Positions 53,278 to 62,536 are shown, counted from the first letter of the stretch. The stretch is 64,000 nt of DNA from Bacteroidales bacterium UBA3297 (GCA_002362105.1 DETD01000023.1:1-64000), one strand, 5' to 3'. Notes: a model not told the origin generated them from the sequence alone. Made by a program: numbers and translations.

Positions 53278-54444
53278 TTACAAGAATGTAGGAGTAGCGT
53301 AAGCCTTAACGTCGTCGACAGTGATAGTGGTACCACAGAGAATAATCAGACGCTCGACCACATTATGCAACTCACGGATATTACCCGTCCACTTGTACTT
53401 TTTCAGTTCCTCAATAGCATCGTCGTTAAACGTTCTAACAGGCACACCCTGCTCGTTACAGATGTTTTCGCAGAAGAAGTTCACCAGCAAAGGAATGTCT
53501 TCCGTACGTTCGCGCAAAGGCGGCACATGAATAGGAATAACACTCAAGCGGTGGTACAAGTCCTCACGGAAATTGCCGTTTTCAATTTCCTTTTTCAAGT
53601 CTTTGTTAGTAGCGGCCAGCACACGCACGTTCACCTTGATGGCCTTGTCGCCACCAACACGGGTAATTTCGCTTTCTTGAAGCGCACGCAACACTTTCGT
53701 TTGCGCCGACAGGCTCATATCGCCAATCTCGTCAAGGAAGAGGGTGCCACCGTCAGCCTGCTCAAATTTACCGATATGCTGTTTAAGGGCCGAAGTAAAA
53801 GAACCCTTCTCGTGGCCGAACAATTCGCTTTCGATCAATTCAGGCGGGATAGCCGCACAGTTGACCTCAACGAAAGGACCCTTGTTGCGGTTACTCAGTT
53901 CGAACAATTGACGGGCCACAACCTCCTTACCCGTACCGTTTTCACCCGTGATAAGCACACGCGCATCGGTAGGAGCCACACGCTCGATAATCTCGCGCAA
54001 ATGGTTAATAGCAGACGATTCGCCCACCATTTTGTTCGATTTAGCCACCTGCTTCTTCAAGACCTTGGTTTCAACCACCAGGCTGCTGTGCTGCAACGCA
54101 TTGCGCGCGCACACAACAAGGCGGTTCAGGTCGAAAGGCTTTTCCAGATAATCGAAAGCGCCCTTCTTCAAGCACTCGACCGCAGTCTCAATATTTCCAT
54201 GACCGGAAATCATCACAACCGACACTTCCGGATAGAGTTCCTTAATTTTCTCGAGGACCTCAATACCATCCATTCCCTCCATTTTAATATCGGAGAAGAC
54301 GAGGTCGAACTTCTCGTTTTTCAAGCAGTCAAGGCCCTTGAAACCATCTTCAGCACAAGTCACCTTGTGTTGTTCCAGTTCCAACGCCTCCTTCATCACA
54401 TTGCGGATGCTGCGTTCATCGTCAATTACTAAAATCTTAGCCAT
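53278..54444 (-). CDS. sigma-54-dependent response regulator without DNA-binding domain
   Basis: The 388-residue protein has a receiver domain (phospho-acceptor Asp52 in SDIKMEG, Lys102 in EKPFD) and an AAA+ sigma-54 activator domain: Walker A GENGTGKE (167-174), GSFTSA at 214-219 in place of GAFTGA, Walker B GGTLFLDEIGD (232-242), LYHRLSV and WTGNIRELHNVVERL. It stops about 20 residues after RELHNVVERL, whereas NtrC-type proteins continue with a Fis-type HTH. No histidine kinase gene is next to it. It follows the DUF3108 gene by 40 nt in one operon headed by a sigma-54-type promoter, so self-activation is possible. Confidence 0.92.
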   Translation of the reverse strand: MAKILVIDDERSIRNVMKEALELEQHKVTCAEDGFKGLDCLKNEKFDLVFSDIKMEGMDGIEVLEKIKELYPEVSVVMISGHGNIETAVECLKKGAFDYLEKPFDLNRLVVCARNALQHSSLVVETKVLKKQVAKSNKMVGESSAINHLREIIERVAPTDARVLITGENGTGKEVVARQLFELSNRNKGPFVEVNCAAIPPELIESELFGHEKGSFTSALKQHIGKFEQADGGTLFLDEIGDMSLSAQTKVLRALQESEITRVGGDKAIKVNVRVLAATNKDLKKEIENGNFREDLYHRLSVIPIHVPPLRERTEDIPLLVNFFCENICNEQGVPVRTFNDDAIEELKKYKWTGNIRELHNVVERLIILCGTTITVDDVKAYATPTFL

Positions 54445-54484
54445 AAGAGCAAATGCTGTAGTTTATACTGTTTTGAGTTTTACA

Positions 54485-55300
54485 CTATTTAATTAAAGAA
54501 GTAACGGGATATTTTGAATTAGTGTAGTCGGCCAACATAGCCTTTACACTGCCCACCTTTATCTTGGCCTCAATAAGCAGAGGCACATGGTTCATATCGT
54601 CGCTGACATATATGACCATATCGTCCTCATTCTTGAACAAGTCGCCAGTAATAAGTTTAGGGACAAACTTCAAAGCCTTGTACTTCTTACCATTTTTCAA
54701 CTTCACCGTTGTCTTACCTTTAAAAGTGAGACCCAGATTGTAGATATCGTCATCAAACAACATATTGAAAGGCACCGTCTGGTTGTAAACCAGCTTGTCG
54801 GTATTCAGGTTACGGAAATTGTAACAGCTGAAAATCAAGTCGTTTGTCTTCATGTCGAGCGTAATATGCTTCTCGTCTAACTTTCTGCGTTTGTAACGGC
54901 GCATAAAGGCATCGACATAGTTCTCTTTATCGGTGTAAGTGTATGTAAGCGCAGCAAAATAGTTGTCTTCGTGCTTAACCTCGCGATAGAACACAGGGCG
55001 CATTTTAGCCGGATTGAGATACGACTCGAACGAATCGCGTATGCAATACATCTTGTCGAATGTCGAGGTAGTAGTACCAGCAACAAGCAATCCAAGCACC
55101 TTTTCATTATTATGAGTGCGTTCCTGCGTTTTAAAGCACACATCACCCGCATGTATCCATACAAAGCCCAAATTATAATAGAGATTATAGGTAGCCTTCT
55201 CTCCTATTTTAAATACAGGTTCTGTATAGAACTCAGCATCGGCAGCCCAGCCTACTAGCTGGGAAAAAGCCAACAATATTATAAGAGCAATTTTTTTCAT
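54485..55300 (-). CDS. exported DUF3108 family protein
   Basis: The 271-residue protein has a signal peptide (MKKIALIILLAFSQLVGWAA) and the DUF3108 pattern: FKIGEKATYNLYYNLGFVWI, DSFESYLNPAKMRPVFYREV, FRNLNTDKL and PLLIEAKIKVGSVKAMLADY. The family is periplasmic with lipocalin-like features; its function is unknown. It is cotranscribed with the sigma-54 regulator, which suggests that it belongs to the same response. Confidence 0.85.
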   Translation of the reverse strand: MKKIALIILLAFSQLVGWAADAEFYTEPVFKIGEKATYNLYYNLGFVWIHAGDVCFKTQERTHNNEKVLGLLVAGTTTSTFDKMYCIRDSFESYLNPAKMRPVFYREVKHEDNYFAALTYTYTDKENYVDAFMRRYKRRKLDEKHITLDMKTNDLIFSCYNFRNLNTDKLVYNQTVPFNMLFDDDIYNLGLTFKGKTTVKLKNGKKYKALKFVPKLITGDLFKNEDDMVIYVSDDMNHVPLLIEAKIKVGSVKAMLADYTNSKYPVTSLIK

Positions 55301-55334
55301 AATTCATGCAATTTCGTTGTATATAACAACAAAG

Positions 55335-55350
55335 TACAAATAGAGTGCCA
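55335..55350 (-). promoter_or_regulatory. sigma-54-type promoter of the DUF3108-regulator operon
   Basis: On the minus strand TGGCACTCTATTTGTA, with GG and GT ten bases apart. It matches the promoters of the three small RNAs at TGGCAC and at TTGTA. The start near 55324 would give a 24-nt leader. Confidence 0.6.
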
Positions 55351-55375
55351 AAATTAGGAACAACGCACAAAAACG

Positions 55376-56929
55376 CTATTCGTGTCCAACTGTTTTAAGC
55401 AAGCGGTCGGTACGCAAACTCTTGTACCAAGGTGTGTCTTTATCGAATGAGAGCCAGATAAACAGAGGTTTACCTACTATATGGTCTTCAGGAACAAACC
55501 CCCAGTAACGAGAGTCGGCCGAATTATGGCGGTTATCTCCCATCATCCAATAATAATCCATCTGGAAGGTGTATTCGTCTGTCTTCACATCGTTAATATA
55601 GATGTCGTTTCCCTCAAGCCGCAGCTTATTACCTTCGTAGGCGACAATACAGCGCTCATAAACAGGTAAGTTGTCGACCGTGAGTTTTAGCGTTCCTCCC
55701 TTTTTCGGAATATAGATAGGACCATAATTGTCGCGAGACCAGTGGGTATCGGCCTTCAACGGATAAAGGTCACCCTCGTTATCGAAAATAGAGCCATCGT
55801 CCTTCATCACCTTTTTCACATCGCGGTTGCTTTCAAGAACCGCCTTCATATCAGCAGTAAGCGGAAGGAAGAACACATAGTCGTTAGGCGTTGCGCCCAA
55901 GCGCTGGAACTTAGCAGCCATAGACTCTTGTCCAGGAACATCAATCTCGTTATACGGAATAAAGCGCTGGTCGTCGAGGCTTACTCCCAGCTGGGAGAGG
56001 TAGACCTGCGAGAATGGCACCTTAGAAACAACGTAGTAGTTGAACTGTGTATTCTTCGGATTCTCGATATAGGTTCCATTAATATAGACATTGCCATTTT
56101 TAATTTCCAGCGTCTCGCCTGGCAAACCAATGCAACGCTTCACATAATTCTCGCGGCGGTCAACAGGTCGGGTTATCACATCTCCAAATTGTTCCCTGCC
56201 AACACTCATCAAAGTTCTGCGTCCTACAGCAGAAATAGAATCTATCCTCTTGTAATACGGCATTTCACGAAGGCGGGCAATCGCCACCGAATCATGCCAA
56301 ATAGCCTGTTTGCCAAGTTGGTAGCAAATGCTATAGTAGTCCGGATTTTCCACCTTGCGGCATACGGTATCGCCAGCAGGGAAATTGAAGACCACCACAT
56401 CGTACCTTTCCACTTCGCCAAGCCCCTTCAAACGACGGTACTTCCACGCAGGAAAGTCGAGGTAAGACTTAGTATTGACAATCGGCAACGTATTCTGAAC
56501 CAAAGGGAACGAAAGCGGAGTCATTGGCACACGCGGTCCGTAGCTCAGCTTGCTTACGAACAAATAGTCGCCAACAAGCAACGACTTCTCCATAGAAGAA
56601 GACGGAATCTTATAATGCTGGAACAAATAAATATGGATCAGGTAAACAGCCACCAAAGCGAATACAATAGCATCGACCCAGCTGGCAATACATTTGAGGG
56701 CAGGGTTATCGCTTTCCTTCCATTTGTCCCAATTAACGAACTTAGAGATATAGAGGTCGAAGAAGAACAAGACGAAAAGGAGAATCCACCAATGTCCCAT
56801 CCAAACCGACAATATTACGCAGACAATCGAACAAATTGAAAATTTCACCTTTTCCAACAAGGAAGAAGCCTTCACACGTTCAGCAAAGGAAAGTTTGGTC
56901 TGTTGTTTCGATGTTAATTTTTCAGTCAT
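55376..56929 (-). CDS. lepB: signal peptidase I
   Basis: Signal peptidase I removes Sec signal peptides at the outer face of the inner membrane. The 517-residue protein has two N-terminal membrane regions, the catalytic Ser112 in HYKIPSSSMEKSLLVGDYLF, the general-base Lys264 in RRENYVKRCIGLPGE, and the GDNRHNSADSRYWGFVPEDH signature. It is much longer than E. coli LepB (324) because of insertions around residues 150-250 and 290-380, which is usual in Bacteroidales. dapB lies 13 nt upstream in the same operon. Confidence 0.95.
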   Translation of the reverse strand: MTEKLTSKQQTKLSFAERVKASSLLEKVKFSICSIVCVILSVWMGHWWILLFVLFFFDLYISKFVNWDKWKESDNPALKCIASWVDAIVFALVAVYLIHIYLFQHYKIPSSSMEKSLLVGDYLFVSKLSYGPRVPMTPLSFPLVQNTLPIVNTKSYLDFPAWKYRRLKGLGEVERYDVVVFNFPAGDTVCRKVENPDYYSICYQLGKQAIWHDSVAIARLREMPYYKRIDSISAVGRRTLMSVGREQFGDVITRPVDRRENYVKRCIGLPGETLEIKNGNVYINGTYIENPKNTQFNYYVVSKVPFSQVYLSQLGVSLDDQRFIPYNEIDVPGQESMAAKFQRLGATPNDYVFFLPLTADMKAVLESNRDVKKVMKDDGSIFDNEGDLYPLKADTHWSRDNYGPIYIPKKGGTLKLTVDNLPVYERCIVAYEGNKLRLEGNDIYINDVKTDEYTFQMDYYWMMGDNRHNSADSRYWGFVPEDHIVGKPLFIWLSFDKDTPWYKSLRTDRLLKTVGHE

Positions 56930-56942
56930 TGCAGGAAGAGAT

Positions 56943-57701
56943 TTACTTTAAGAAGTCTAGCATATCGGTCATACCTAAGAAGCCCTTCTTTCCTGCAGTA
57001 AACTCAGCAGCAAGAACAGCGCCAAGGGCAAAGCCCTCTCTACTTTTCGCATTGTGATCGATAGTGATGATATCGGCCTCACTCTCATATACGATGGTGT
57101 GGATGCCAGGCACCTCGCCACGGCGTATCGAGCTAACCGGCATTTCGTCGGCCTTGCAGTTTTCAGAGCCAGTGACAGTACCGTCGGGAGCAGTCAGCGT
57201 ACCCTTCACCCACTTAGACTTGCGGTCGAGATTTTCAACAACGCCCTCAGCTAGAGTAATAGCAGTACCACTTGGCCAGTCGAGTTTGTGCACGTGGTGC
57301 ACCTCGCTCATCTTGACGTCGTAATTATTGAAGCCGTTCATAATCTTAGCCAAATACTTGCTAACCGCATTGAAGATATTTACTCCAATGCTGTAGTTTG
57401 AAGACCAGAACAAAGTACCATTACTTGCCACCATATCTTTCTTCACATCCTCCATCTGGTCGGCCCAGCCAGTAGTACCGCATACGACAGGAACACCGGC
57501 AGCAAAGCACTTGCGCACGTTTGCAGGAGCAACCTTGGGGATAGAAAATTCAATAGCCACATCAGCACTCTTAAATGCGGCCGATTCAAAGTCTTGTTGG
57601 TTGTCGATGTCTATAATAGAAACAATTTCGTGTCCACGAGATTTAGCAATACCCTCAATGATTTTGCCCATCTTTCCATAACCTACAAGTGCTATCTTCA
57701 T
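56943..57701 (-). CDS. dapB: 4-hydroxy-tetrahydrodipicolinate reductase
   Basis: DapB makes tetrahydrodipicolinate for lysine and diaminopimelate synthesis. The 252-residue protein has the NAD(P) motif ALVGYGKMGKIIEGIAKSRG, VCGTTGW, and the substrate motif SEVHHVHKLDWPSGTAITLA with the catalytic His and Lys. It is close to 250 residues, typical of Bacteroidota. It feeds the substrate used by the ddh product encoded in this window. CAAATATA upstream (about 57737) may be a minus-strand -7 box. Confidence 0.96.
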   Translation of the reverse strand: MKIALVGYGKMGKIIEGIAKSRGHEIVSIIDIDNQQDFESAAFKSADVAIEFSIPKVAPANVRKCFAAGVPVVCGTTGWADQMEDVKKDMVASNGTLFWSSNYSIGVNIFNAVSKYLAKIMNGFNNYDVKMSEVHHVHKLDWPSGTAITLAEGVVENLDRKSKWVKGTLTAPDGTVTGSENCKADEMPVSSIRRGEVPGIHTIVYESEADIITIDHNAKSREGFALGAVLAAEFTAGKKGFLGMTDMLDFLK

Positions 57702-57803
57702 AATTCTATATTATTTTCAATTTTATTTTAATCTACAAATATACATAAAATATCGGCCATTTACGCTTTTTAAGTCTGCAATGCGAAAAAAATGGAAACA
57801 AAA

Positions 57804-57832
57804 AAGCCGGAAAACTAGAAGTTCTCCGGCTT
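57804..57832 (-). terminator. terminator after the SDDDDE lipoprotein gene
   Basis: AAGCCGGA and TCCGGCTT (one arm extended) followed on the minus strand by TTTTTT. Confidence 0.8.
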
Positions 57833-57852
57833 AAAGCGTTATTTTCAAAAAA

Positions 57853-58551
57853 TCACTTTTTGTCGTATACCAAATAATAGGTAGTGTATTTATCAGACTT
57901 GATTGTCTTCTTTATCAAGTCTCCGAACTTGCCACCAGCAGATTCATAAGCGCCATCTATGAATTCATCGTTAAAAATATCCTCATTATAAGAAGCTGTT
58001 ACAGTCATAGTAATGTATAGTTTGTTACCTAGCTTTGAAATCTGGTGTTGCGTTAATGTATAATACATAGGGGTTGTGGAAACCTGAGACGTAAAGAACT
58101 CAGCCAAATCCGCACCCTTTTTCATTGTCATTCTATAGGTTTTATCACTAGTTGTAGACGAAGTATCATTATATGTCGTCAACTTGTAAGCGATGTCGTA
58201 ACTACAAGTGAACTCTTTACCATCGATACTGTATGTACCTTTTGAGGAAGCTCCCGACACTTCACAATCAGCAGTTCCATCAGCATAGAATTTTACAGAA
58301 ACAAGATAAAGCCCATTAGCATCAGAAGAGTTCAAATTAGAGAAACCAGAAATGCCATTCATTGTGGAATAACTTTTTGACTCACCATAATTAAGGACCC
58401 AAGTATCGCCTGAGATTTCTTCTGGTGAAGTTGGATTACCTACTAAAATAGGAGTTGAATCCTCGTCATCATCGTCACTTCCACAAGAAGCAAAAGAGAA
58501 AGAAGAAACTGCGATTGCTGTAAACACGAAAAAACGGAAAATTTTATTCAT
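57853..58551 (-). CDS. surface-exposed lipoprotein of unknown function
   Basis: The 232-residue protein has a lipoprotein signal ending FSFASC, and the lipidated Cys is followed by GSDDDDED. An acidic tract right after the Cys is the Bacteroidota lipoprotein export signal, so surface display is likely. The rest is beta-rich with many Ser/Thr and no named domain. TAATTTTG (minus strand 58605-58598) is a possible promoter box. Confidence 0.8.
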   Translation of the reverse strand: MNKIFRFFVFTAIAVSSFSFASCGSDDDDEDSTPILVGNPTSPEEISGDTWVLNYGESKSYSTMNGISGFSNLNSSDANGLYLVSVKFYADGTADCEVSGASSKGTYSIDGKEFTCSYDIAYKLTTYNDTSSTTSDKTYRMTMKKGADLAEFFTSQVSTTPMYYTLTQHQISKLGNKLYITMTVTASYNEDIFNDEFIDGAYESAGGKFGDLIKKTIKSDKYTTYYLVYDKK

Positions 58552-58629
58552 AATTTTTATTTAATAAAATGTTAACAAAAACTTCTAGAATTGAGCACAA
58601 AATTAGAAAAATAAAAACTATTCTGTCAA

Positions 58630-58845
58630 TTATTTATCTAATTCTTTCAAAAGTTTTTCAACGGCTTCGTTTGTCGAAAACAACTTCTCCTTACAAGCCT
58701 TGATAAGATTAGCAGCTTCTGCCACCTGCGAGGTTAGCTGGTCAATGTCCATTTCTCCACTTTCTATCTTTTTCACAATACCTTCCAGACGTTCAACCGA
58801 TTCTGTATAATTCAGTTCTTTGTTTTCTGCTTTTTTCCCAGCCAT
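58630..58845 (-). CDS. xseB: exodeoxyribonuclease VII small subunit
   Basis: The 71-residue protein has the family pattern YTESVERLEGIVKKIESGEM followed by DIDQLTSQVAEAANLIKACK. With XseA it forms the single-strand-specific exonuclease VII. It follows xseA by 16 nt. Confidence 0.93.
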   Translation of the reverse strand: MAGKKAENKELNYTESVERLEGIVKKIESGEMDIDQLTSQVAEAANLIKACKEKLFSTNEAVEKLLKELDK

Positions 58846-58861
58846 ATAATATTCAATTAAA

Positions 58862-60226
58862 TTATTTCACAATACTAGTCCTGCGTCCATCCGCAAAAAT
58901 GGTTTCTATCTTGTCACCTTTCTGCAAGTCATTGGCCGACCGCACCACCCTGCCATTATTCAAGGTCAGACTATAGCCTTTTTTGAGCAACGTCTGTGGC
59001 GAGAGCAGGTCAACCTTTTGTTCCATCAGTTCTATTTTCGACTGTTGAGAGGTTATTAGCGTACGAACCGCATGCGAGAGTTGAGGTATCTGAGTACCGA
59101 CACGCATCTCTGCCGAACGTACCATTAAACGTGCAACCGACTTCAAAGTAATCATACTATGTTGCAAGCTGGCCTCTGCCGTTTTACAATTATCCGAAAC
59201 TGCCACACGTAAAGCAGCACAAAGGTTCGTCAACCGGTTTTTCTCTTCTGCCAGTGCTAGCGGAACCGTTTTTGCGAGCAACATATTGGCAGTCGCGAGT
59301 CTGTTTTTTTCCTCTTTCAAAATTTGTCTAGCTCCTGTCGCCAACGCCAATGTGGCATCCTCTACACGGGCATACGCCTGTTCCATACAGTCGACCAACA
59401 GGGCACCAACAGCCGTTGGTGTCTTACAACGCCGGCAAGCGACCAAGTCGACTACGCAGGTATCGCGTTCATGGCCCACACCCGATATGATAGGAAGAGG
59501 AAATTGCGCACAACACGAAGCAAGGTCGTAATCGTCGAAAGCCAGCATATCGGCCGACGCACCACCACCCCGCACAATGACTACCACATCGAACAACGCT
59601 GCATGTACGAAAACCTCGTCAAGGGCAGCCATAATTGAAGAAGGGGCGCCATCGCCCTGCATTACAGCAGGGAACAAATGCCAATAAAATTTAAACTGGC
59701 GGTCATTATGTTCTAGTTGGTTGATGAAGTCTCCAAATCCGGCAGCTGTCTCTGAAGAGATTACAGCCACTCTTTGCGGCAACAGCGGTATCTGCTGTTC
59801 ATGGTTCATATCCCATACGCCGTCGGCTTTTAGTTTGTCGATCACCTCCTGCCGCCTCCTGGCCATGTCGCCCAAAGTGAACGTCGGATCAATATCGGAG
59901 ATTATCAGCGAAAAGCCATAAGCCTCATGAAAATTTGGGGATACCCTTACCAGCACGGTCATACCGCGTTGCAAAGGTTGGTGCGTAACCGATTCGAACA
60001 TCGGAGCGACCATATTATAGAGATTCGCCCAAATAATAGCCGCAGCCTTAGCACAGACATTCATCTTACCCGACTCCTCTTTTTCCACCAATGTCAGGTA
60101 GCAGTGTCCCGAACCGTTCACCTTCAGTTCACTAATTTCGGCACGGACCCACACATCAGCCTCCACATGGCAGGCAACAGCCTGCCTAACCGAAGCGAGG
60201 TAGTCTTTTAGGGATATAAAATCCAT
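58862..60226 (-). CDS. xseA: exodeoxyribonuclease VII large subunit
   Basis: From Met 60226 (454 residues) the protein has the N-terminal OB fold (VWVRAEISELKVNGSGHCYL), the catalytic region with VISSETAAGFGDFINQLEHN, VVIVRGGGASADMLAFDDYD and ISGVGHERDTCVVDLVACRR, and a C-terminal coiled coil. An earlier in-frame start at 60259 would overlap the upstream gene and is not family-like. Operon order is MORN protein - xseA - xseB. Confidence 0.95.
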   Translation of the reverse strand: MDFISLKDYLASVRQAVACHVEADVWVRAEISELKVNGSGHCYLTLVEKEESGKMNVCAKAAAIIWANLYNMVAPMFESVTHQPLQRGMTVLVRVSPNFHEAYGFSLIISDIDPTFTLGDMARRRQEVIDKLKADGVWDMNHEQQIPLLPQRVAVISSETAAGFGDFINQLEHNDRQFKFYWHLFPAVMQGDGAPSSIMAALDEVFVHAALFDVVVIVRGGGASADMLAFDDYDLASCCAQFPLPIISGVGHERDTCVVDLVACRRCKTPTAVGALLVDCMEQAYARVEDATLALATGARQILKEEKNRLATANMLLAKTVPLALAEEKNRLTNLCAALRVAVSDNCKTAEASLQHSMITLKSVARLMVRSAEMRVGTQIPQLSHAVRTLITSQQSKIELMEQKVDLLSPQTLLKKGYSLTLNNGRVVRSANDLQKGDKIETIFADGRRTSIVK

Positions 60227-60236
60227 TTCCTGTTTA

Positions 60237-61022
60237 TTATTGCTGGGCACGTGACCCATTCAGGCGTTTGTCGAGTTCGTCATATTTACCGGCATCTATA
60301 ACCTTCTGGTTTTCGTCGAACAGAGCGCTACTCTTTTTAAGTTTCTGCTTTTCATCGGTAGCGATACCCCCAGAATAAGAGGTACCATCTATTTTTTTGC
60401 CGTTTTCATCGTAGATTTCCCAATCGCCACTTCTTTTTCCGTTTTTAAACTGGCCGACCTCAACCGGATTGGCGTTTCCCTCGTACAAATGGTAGGGTCC
60501 ATCCATCACACCATTTTTATAGGTAGTGGTAGAATAAAGTTTCCCATTTTCAAGGAATTTCTTTTGCACACCGTTCACAAGGCCGTTCACATAAGGAGTT
60601 TCTTCAATAACAGCCCCCTTCGCATAGCTTTTAGCCACGCCATGACGCTGTCCGTTCAAGTAAATTTCCGTCATCACTAATTCGCCGGCCGAATAGAACT
60701 TCCACTCGCCCACCTTCTGTTTGCCATCGAAATGTCCGACAGTAGACACCGTCTTACCATCGGAATCGTAGAAAGTGACATCGGAAGTGTTTCCCGCATC
60801 GTACACCTGCACACACTGCAGTTTGCCATCTTCGTAATAGCGGTAAAAAGTACCAGTCGGCTTGTCATCGACAAAGTGACCTTTATACTGGACGCGTCCG
60901 TTCTGATATGTTTTCACCCATTCGCCCTGCTTGCGACCTTTTTTATCTGTTTTATTAATGTCTGCAGCCACGGCATTGCCAATAAAAGAAAGGGCTGCAA
61001 GAAGAAAAAGAAATTTTTTCAT
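60237..61022 (-). CDS. exported MORN/YwqK-type repeat protein
   Basis: The 261-residue protein has a signal peptide (to NAVAA) and about seven MORN-like repeats of 20-23 residues (GEWVKTYQNGRVQYKGHFVD, GTFYRYYEDGKLQCVQVYD, GVQKKFLENGKLYSTTTYKN). Such proteins are often labelled YwqK-family antitoxin, but export makes a toxin-neutralising role doubtful. A minus-strand TAATTTTG box is at 61076-61069. It lies 10 nt before xseA. Confidence 0.84.
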   Translation of the reverse strand: MKKFLFLLAALSFIGNAVAADINKTDKKGRKQGEWVKTYQNGRVQYKGHFVDDKPTGTFYRYYEDGKLQCVQVYDAGNTSDVTFYDSDGKTVSTVGHFDGKQKVGEWKFYSAGELVMTEIYLNGQRHGVAKSYAKGAVIEETPYVNGLVNGVQKKFLENGKLYSTTTYKNGVMDGPYHLYEGNANPVEVGQFKNGKRSGDWEIYDENGKKIDGTSYSGGIATDEKQKLKKSSALFDENQKVIDAGKYDELDKRLNGSRAQQ

Positions 61023-61288
61023 AATAGAAAACCTGTTTTTATTTTAGCACACTAAAAAACGTGCCAAACAAAATTATAACAGACAAAAATAGTAAAAATT
61101 CAGGTCAGACATAGCCAAAGTATTGAGAAAAGGTTGATATTTAGCCACAAATAGACTCGCAGCAACAAATGTAGCAGGTTTTACCGCGAGCCCTCAAAAA
61201 CAAATAGTAGTGTGATTTTTAAGTAAAAGCCCATACTATTCCATTTCTTTTTATATATTTGCAAGATATAAAACACTCCAAAAATCTT

Positions 61289-61876
61289 ATGAAAAAGATA
61301 CTTCTATTCATTTCTGCAATAAGCGCAATATTAATGAGTTCGTGTAGCGAGGATGGTGAATCGACCTACTCCTATACTTATGTAACCGTCAGTGGAGCTT
61401 GGCAAATGCACGTTACCGCGCACGACGGCGTGTCTGACTCTATCATCTACAGTCCTCAGCGTATGGTGAACATGACTTGGTCGGACATGACATACGACAG
61501 CCTCACAAACGTCACCACCATCAACAGCCAGGTGACCATCGGCAACGGAGTATGGAGACTGACATCGCTCATCAATGGCAACGGTACAGGCAACTATGCT
61601 ATGATCGACAGTAGCTATGCCACCTACACTTACACCACAAAGCCAAACAGCCACGATTCCCTCACCATTGTCAACTACGCTTTGGGAGGTACAATTGGTT
61701 GGGTAAACAGTAGCGACCGTTACGGAAACTTGAACCTTGAAGCTACAGCCGTTAACGCTGCGGGCGAAGTTGTCAAGTTCAGTGGTATTGTAAAATCGGC
61801 TCTTGCACAAAAGCCAGACCCTAAAGTAGAAGAAAAAAGCGAAGAAGAGGATAATAACGTATTAACCCTCGAATAA
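61289..61876 (+). CDS. lipoprotein of unknown function
   Basis: From ATG 61289 (195 residues) there is a lipoprotein signal ending ILMSSC, followed by SEDGES, an acidic post-Cys tract that may direct it to the surface. The mature part is beta-rich (YTYVTVSGAWQMHVTAHDG, NVTTINSQVTIGNGVWRLTS) with an acidic C-terminal tail. A TATATTTG box at 61254-61261 excludes the earlier TTG-initiated frame. No named domain. Confidence 0.78.
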   Translation: MKKILLFISAISAILMSSCSEDGESTYSYTYVTVSGAWQMHVTAHDGVSDSIIYSPQRMVNMTWSDMTYDSLTNVTTINSQVTIGNGVWRLTSLINGNGTGNYAMIDSSYATYTYTTKPNSHDSLTIVNYALGGTIGWVNSSDRYGNLNLEATAVNAAGEVVKFSGIVKSALAQKPDPKVEEKSEEEDNNVLTLE

Positions 61877-61909
61877 CAGATTGTTTTTTCATCTACACAA
61901 ATACAAGGT

Positions 61910-61940
61910 AAGGCTCCACTTTAAGTTGGAGCCTTTTTTG
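61910..61940 (+). terminator. terminator after the lipoprotein gene
   Basis: AAGGCTCCA and TGGAGCCTT, then TTTT. Confidence 0.8.
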
Positions 61941-62410
61941 TTCCCTTCCTAAGGGGGAATATCAGATTGCAAGTACAGTCAGACGGATATCGCCTCCCGA
62001 CAAAAGGACAAGATGGCAATATAGTATAGAAAGACACAGGCACCCAATTGAAGGCGGAGCCTGCTCTTGTTATTTCACCAACAAGACAAAAGATTACTAC
62101 TTAGAGAAGGGGGGAAACGATACTGTTTCCATACACTTGAAGTTGTGTTTTATTTAAAGAAAAAAGTATAAGAGTTCCAGAAAAAACACACAAAACCCAA
62201 CAAAAAAAGGGGTAAATCAGGTGTAAATATTGTGGATTTTTTAACGAAAAAATCACACTTAAAAATAAAGAACAAACTGATTAATAACTTTATAAGACAA
62301 AAAGAAACATCAAAAAAGTGCACATTCTGCCGATAATTTACAACAAAGCCTTTTCGCAAAACTTCCACATCATTTTTTAATATCTCCACATAAAAAAACA
62401 AGAATAAGTC

Positions 62411-62523
62411 TAATATTGCAGTGTGAGAAACGAAACAGGATCTCACATCAAAATTTGACCCTATTATATAAATATACTATATCCATTGAGAAACTTTGTT
62501 GTGAAACAAAGCTTTCTTTTTCC
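62411..62523 (+). ncRNA. candidate small RNA upstream of the MATE gene
   Basis: A TAATATTG box (62411-62418, one base from consensus) is followed by a 7-bp hairpin TGTGAGA / TCTCACA (62422-62447) and ends at a hairpin CTTTGTT-GTGA-AACAAAG (62494-62511) with CTTTCTTTTT. There is no matching -33 element and no open frame. The 61942-62410 stretch before it contains nothing I can support. Confidence 0.35.
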
Positions 62524-62536
62524 CTTTAAGGGAATA

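Noticed and set aside
60237..61022. Toxin-antitoxin pair based on the YwqK-antitoxin label of MORN-repeat proteins.
   Set aside because: The protein has a signal peptide and its neighbours are xseA and xseB; no toxin gene is present.
61044..61066. A further sigma-54 promoter (TGGCACG on the minus strand) upstream of the MORN-repeat gene.
   Set aside because: The -12 element reads TTAGT rather than TTG(C/T)A, and a TAATTTTG housekeeping box lies next to it.
62150..62446. 98-codon minus-strand hydrophobic frame.
   Set aside because: AT-driven Phe/Leu/Lys composition, no promoter, and overlap with the small RNA candidate on the other strand.
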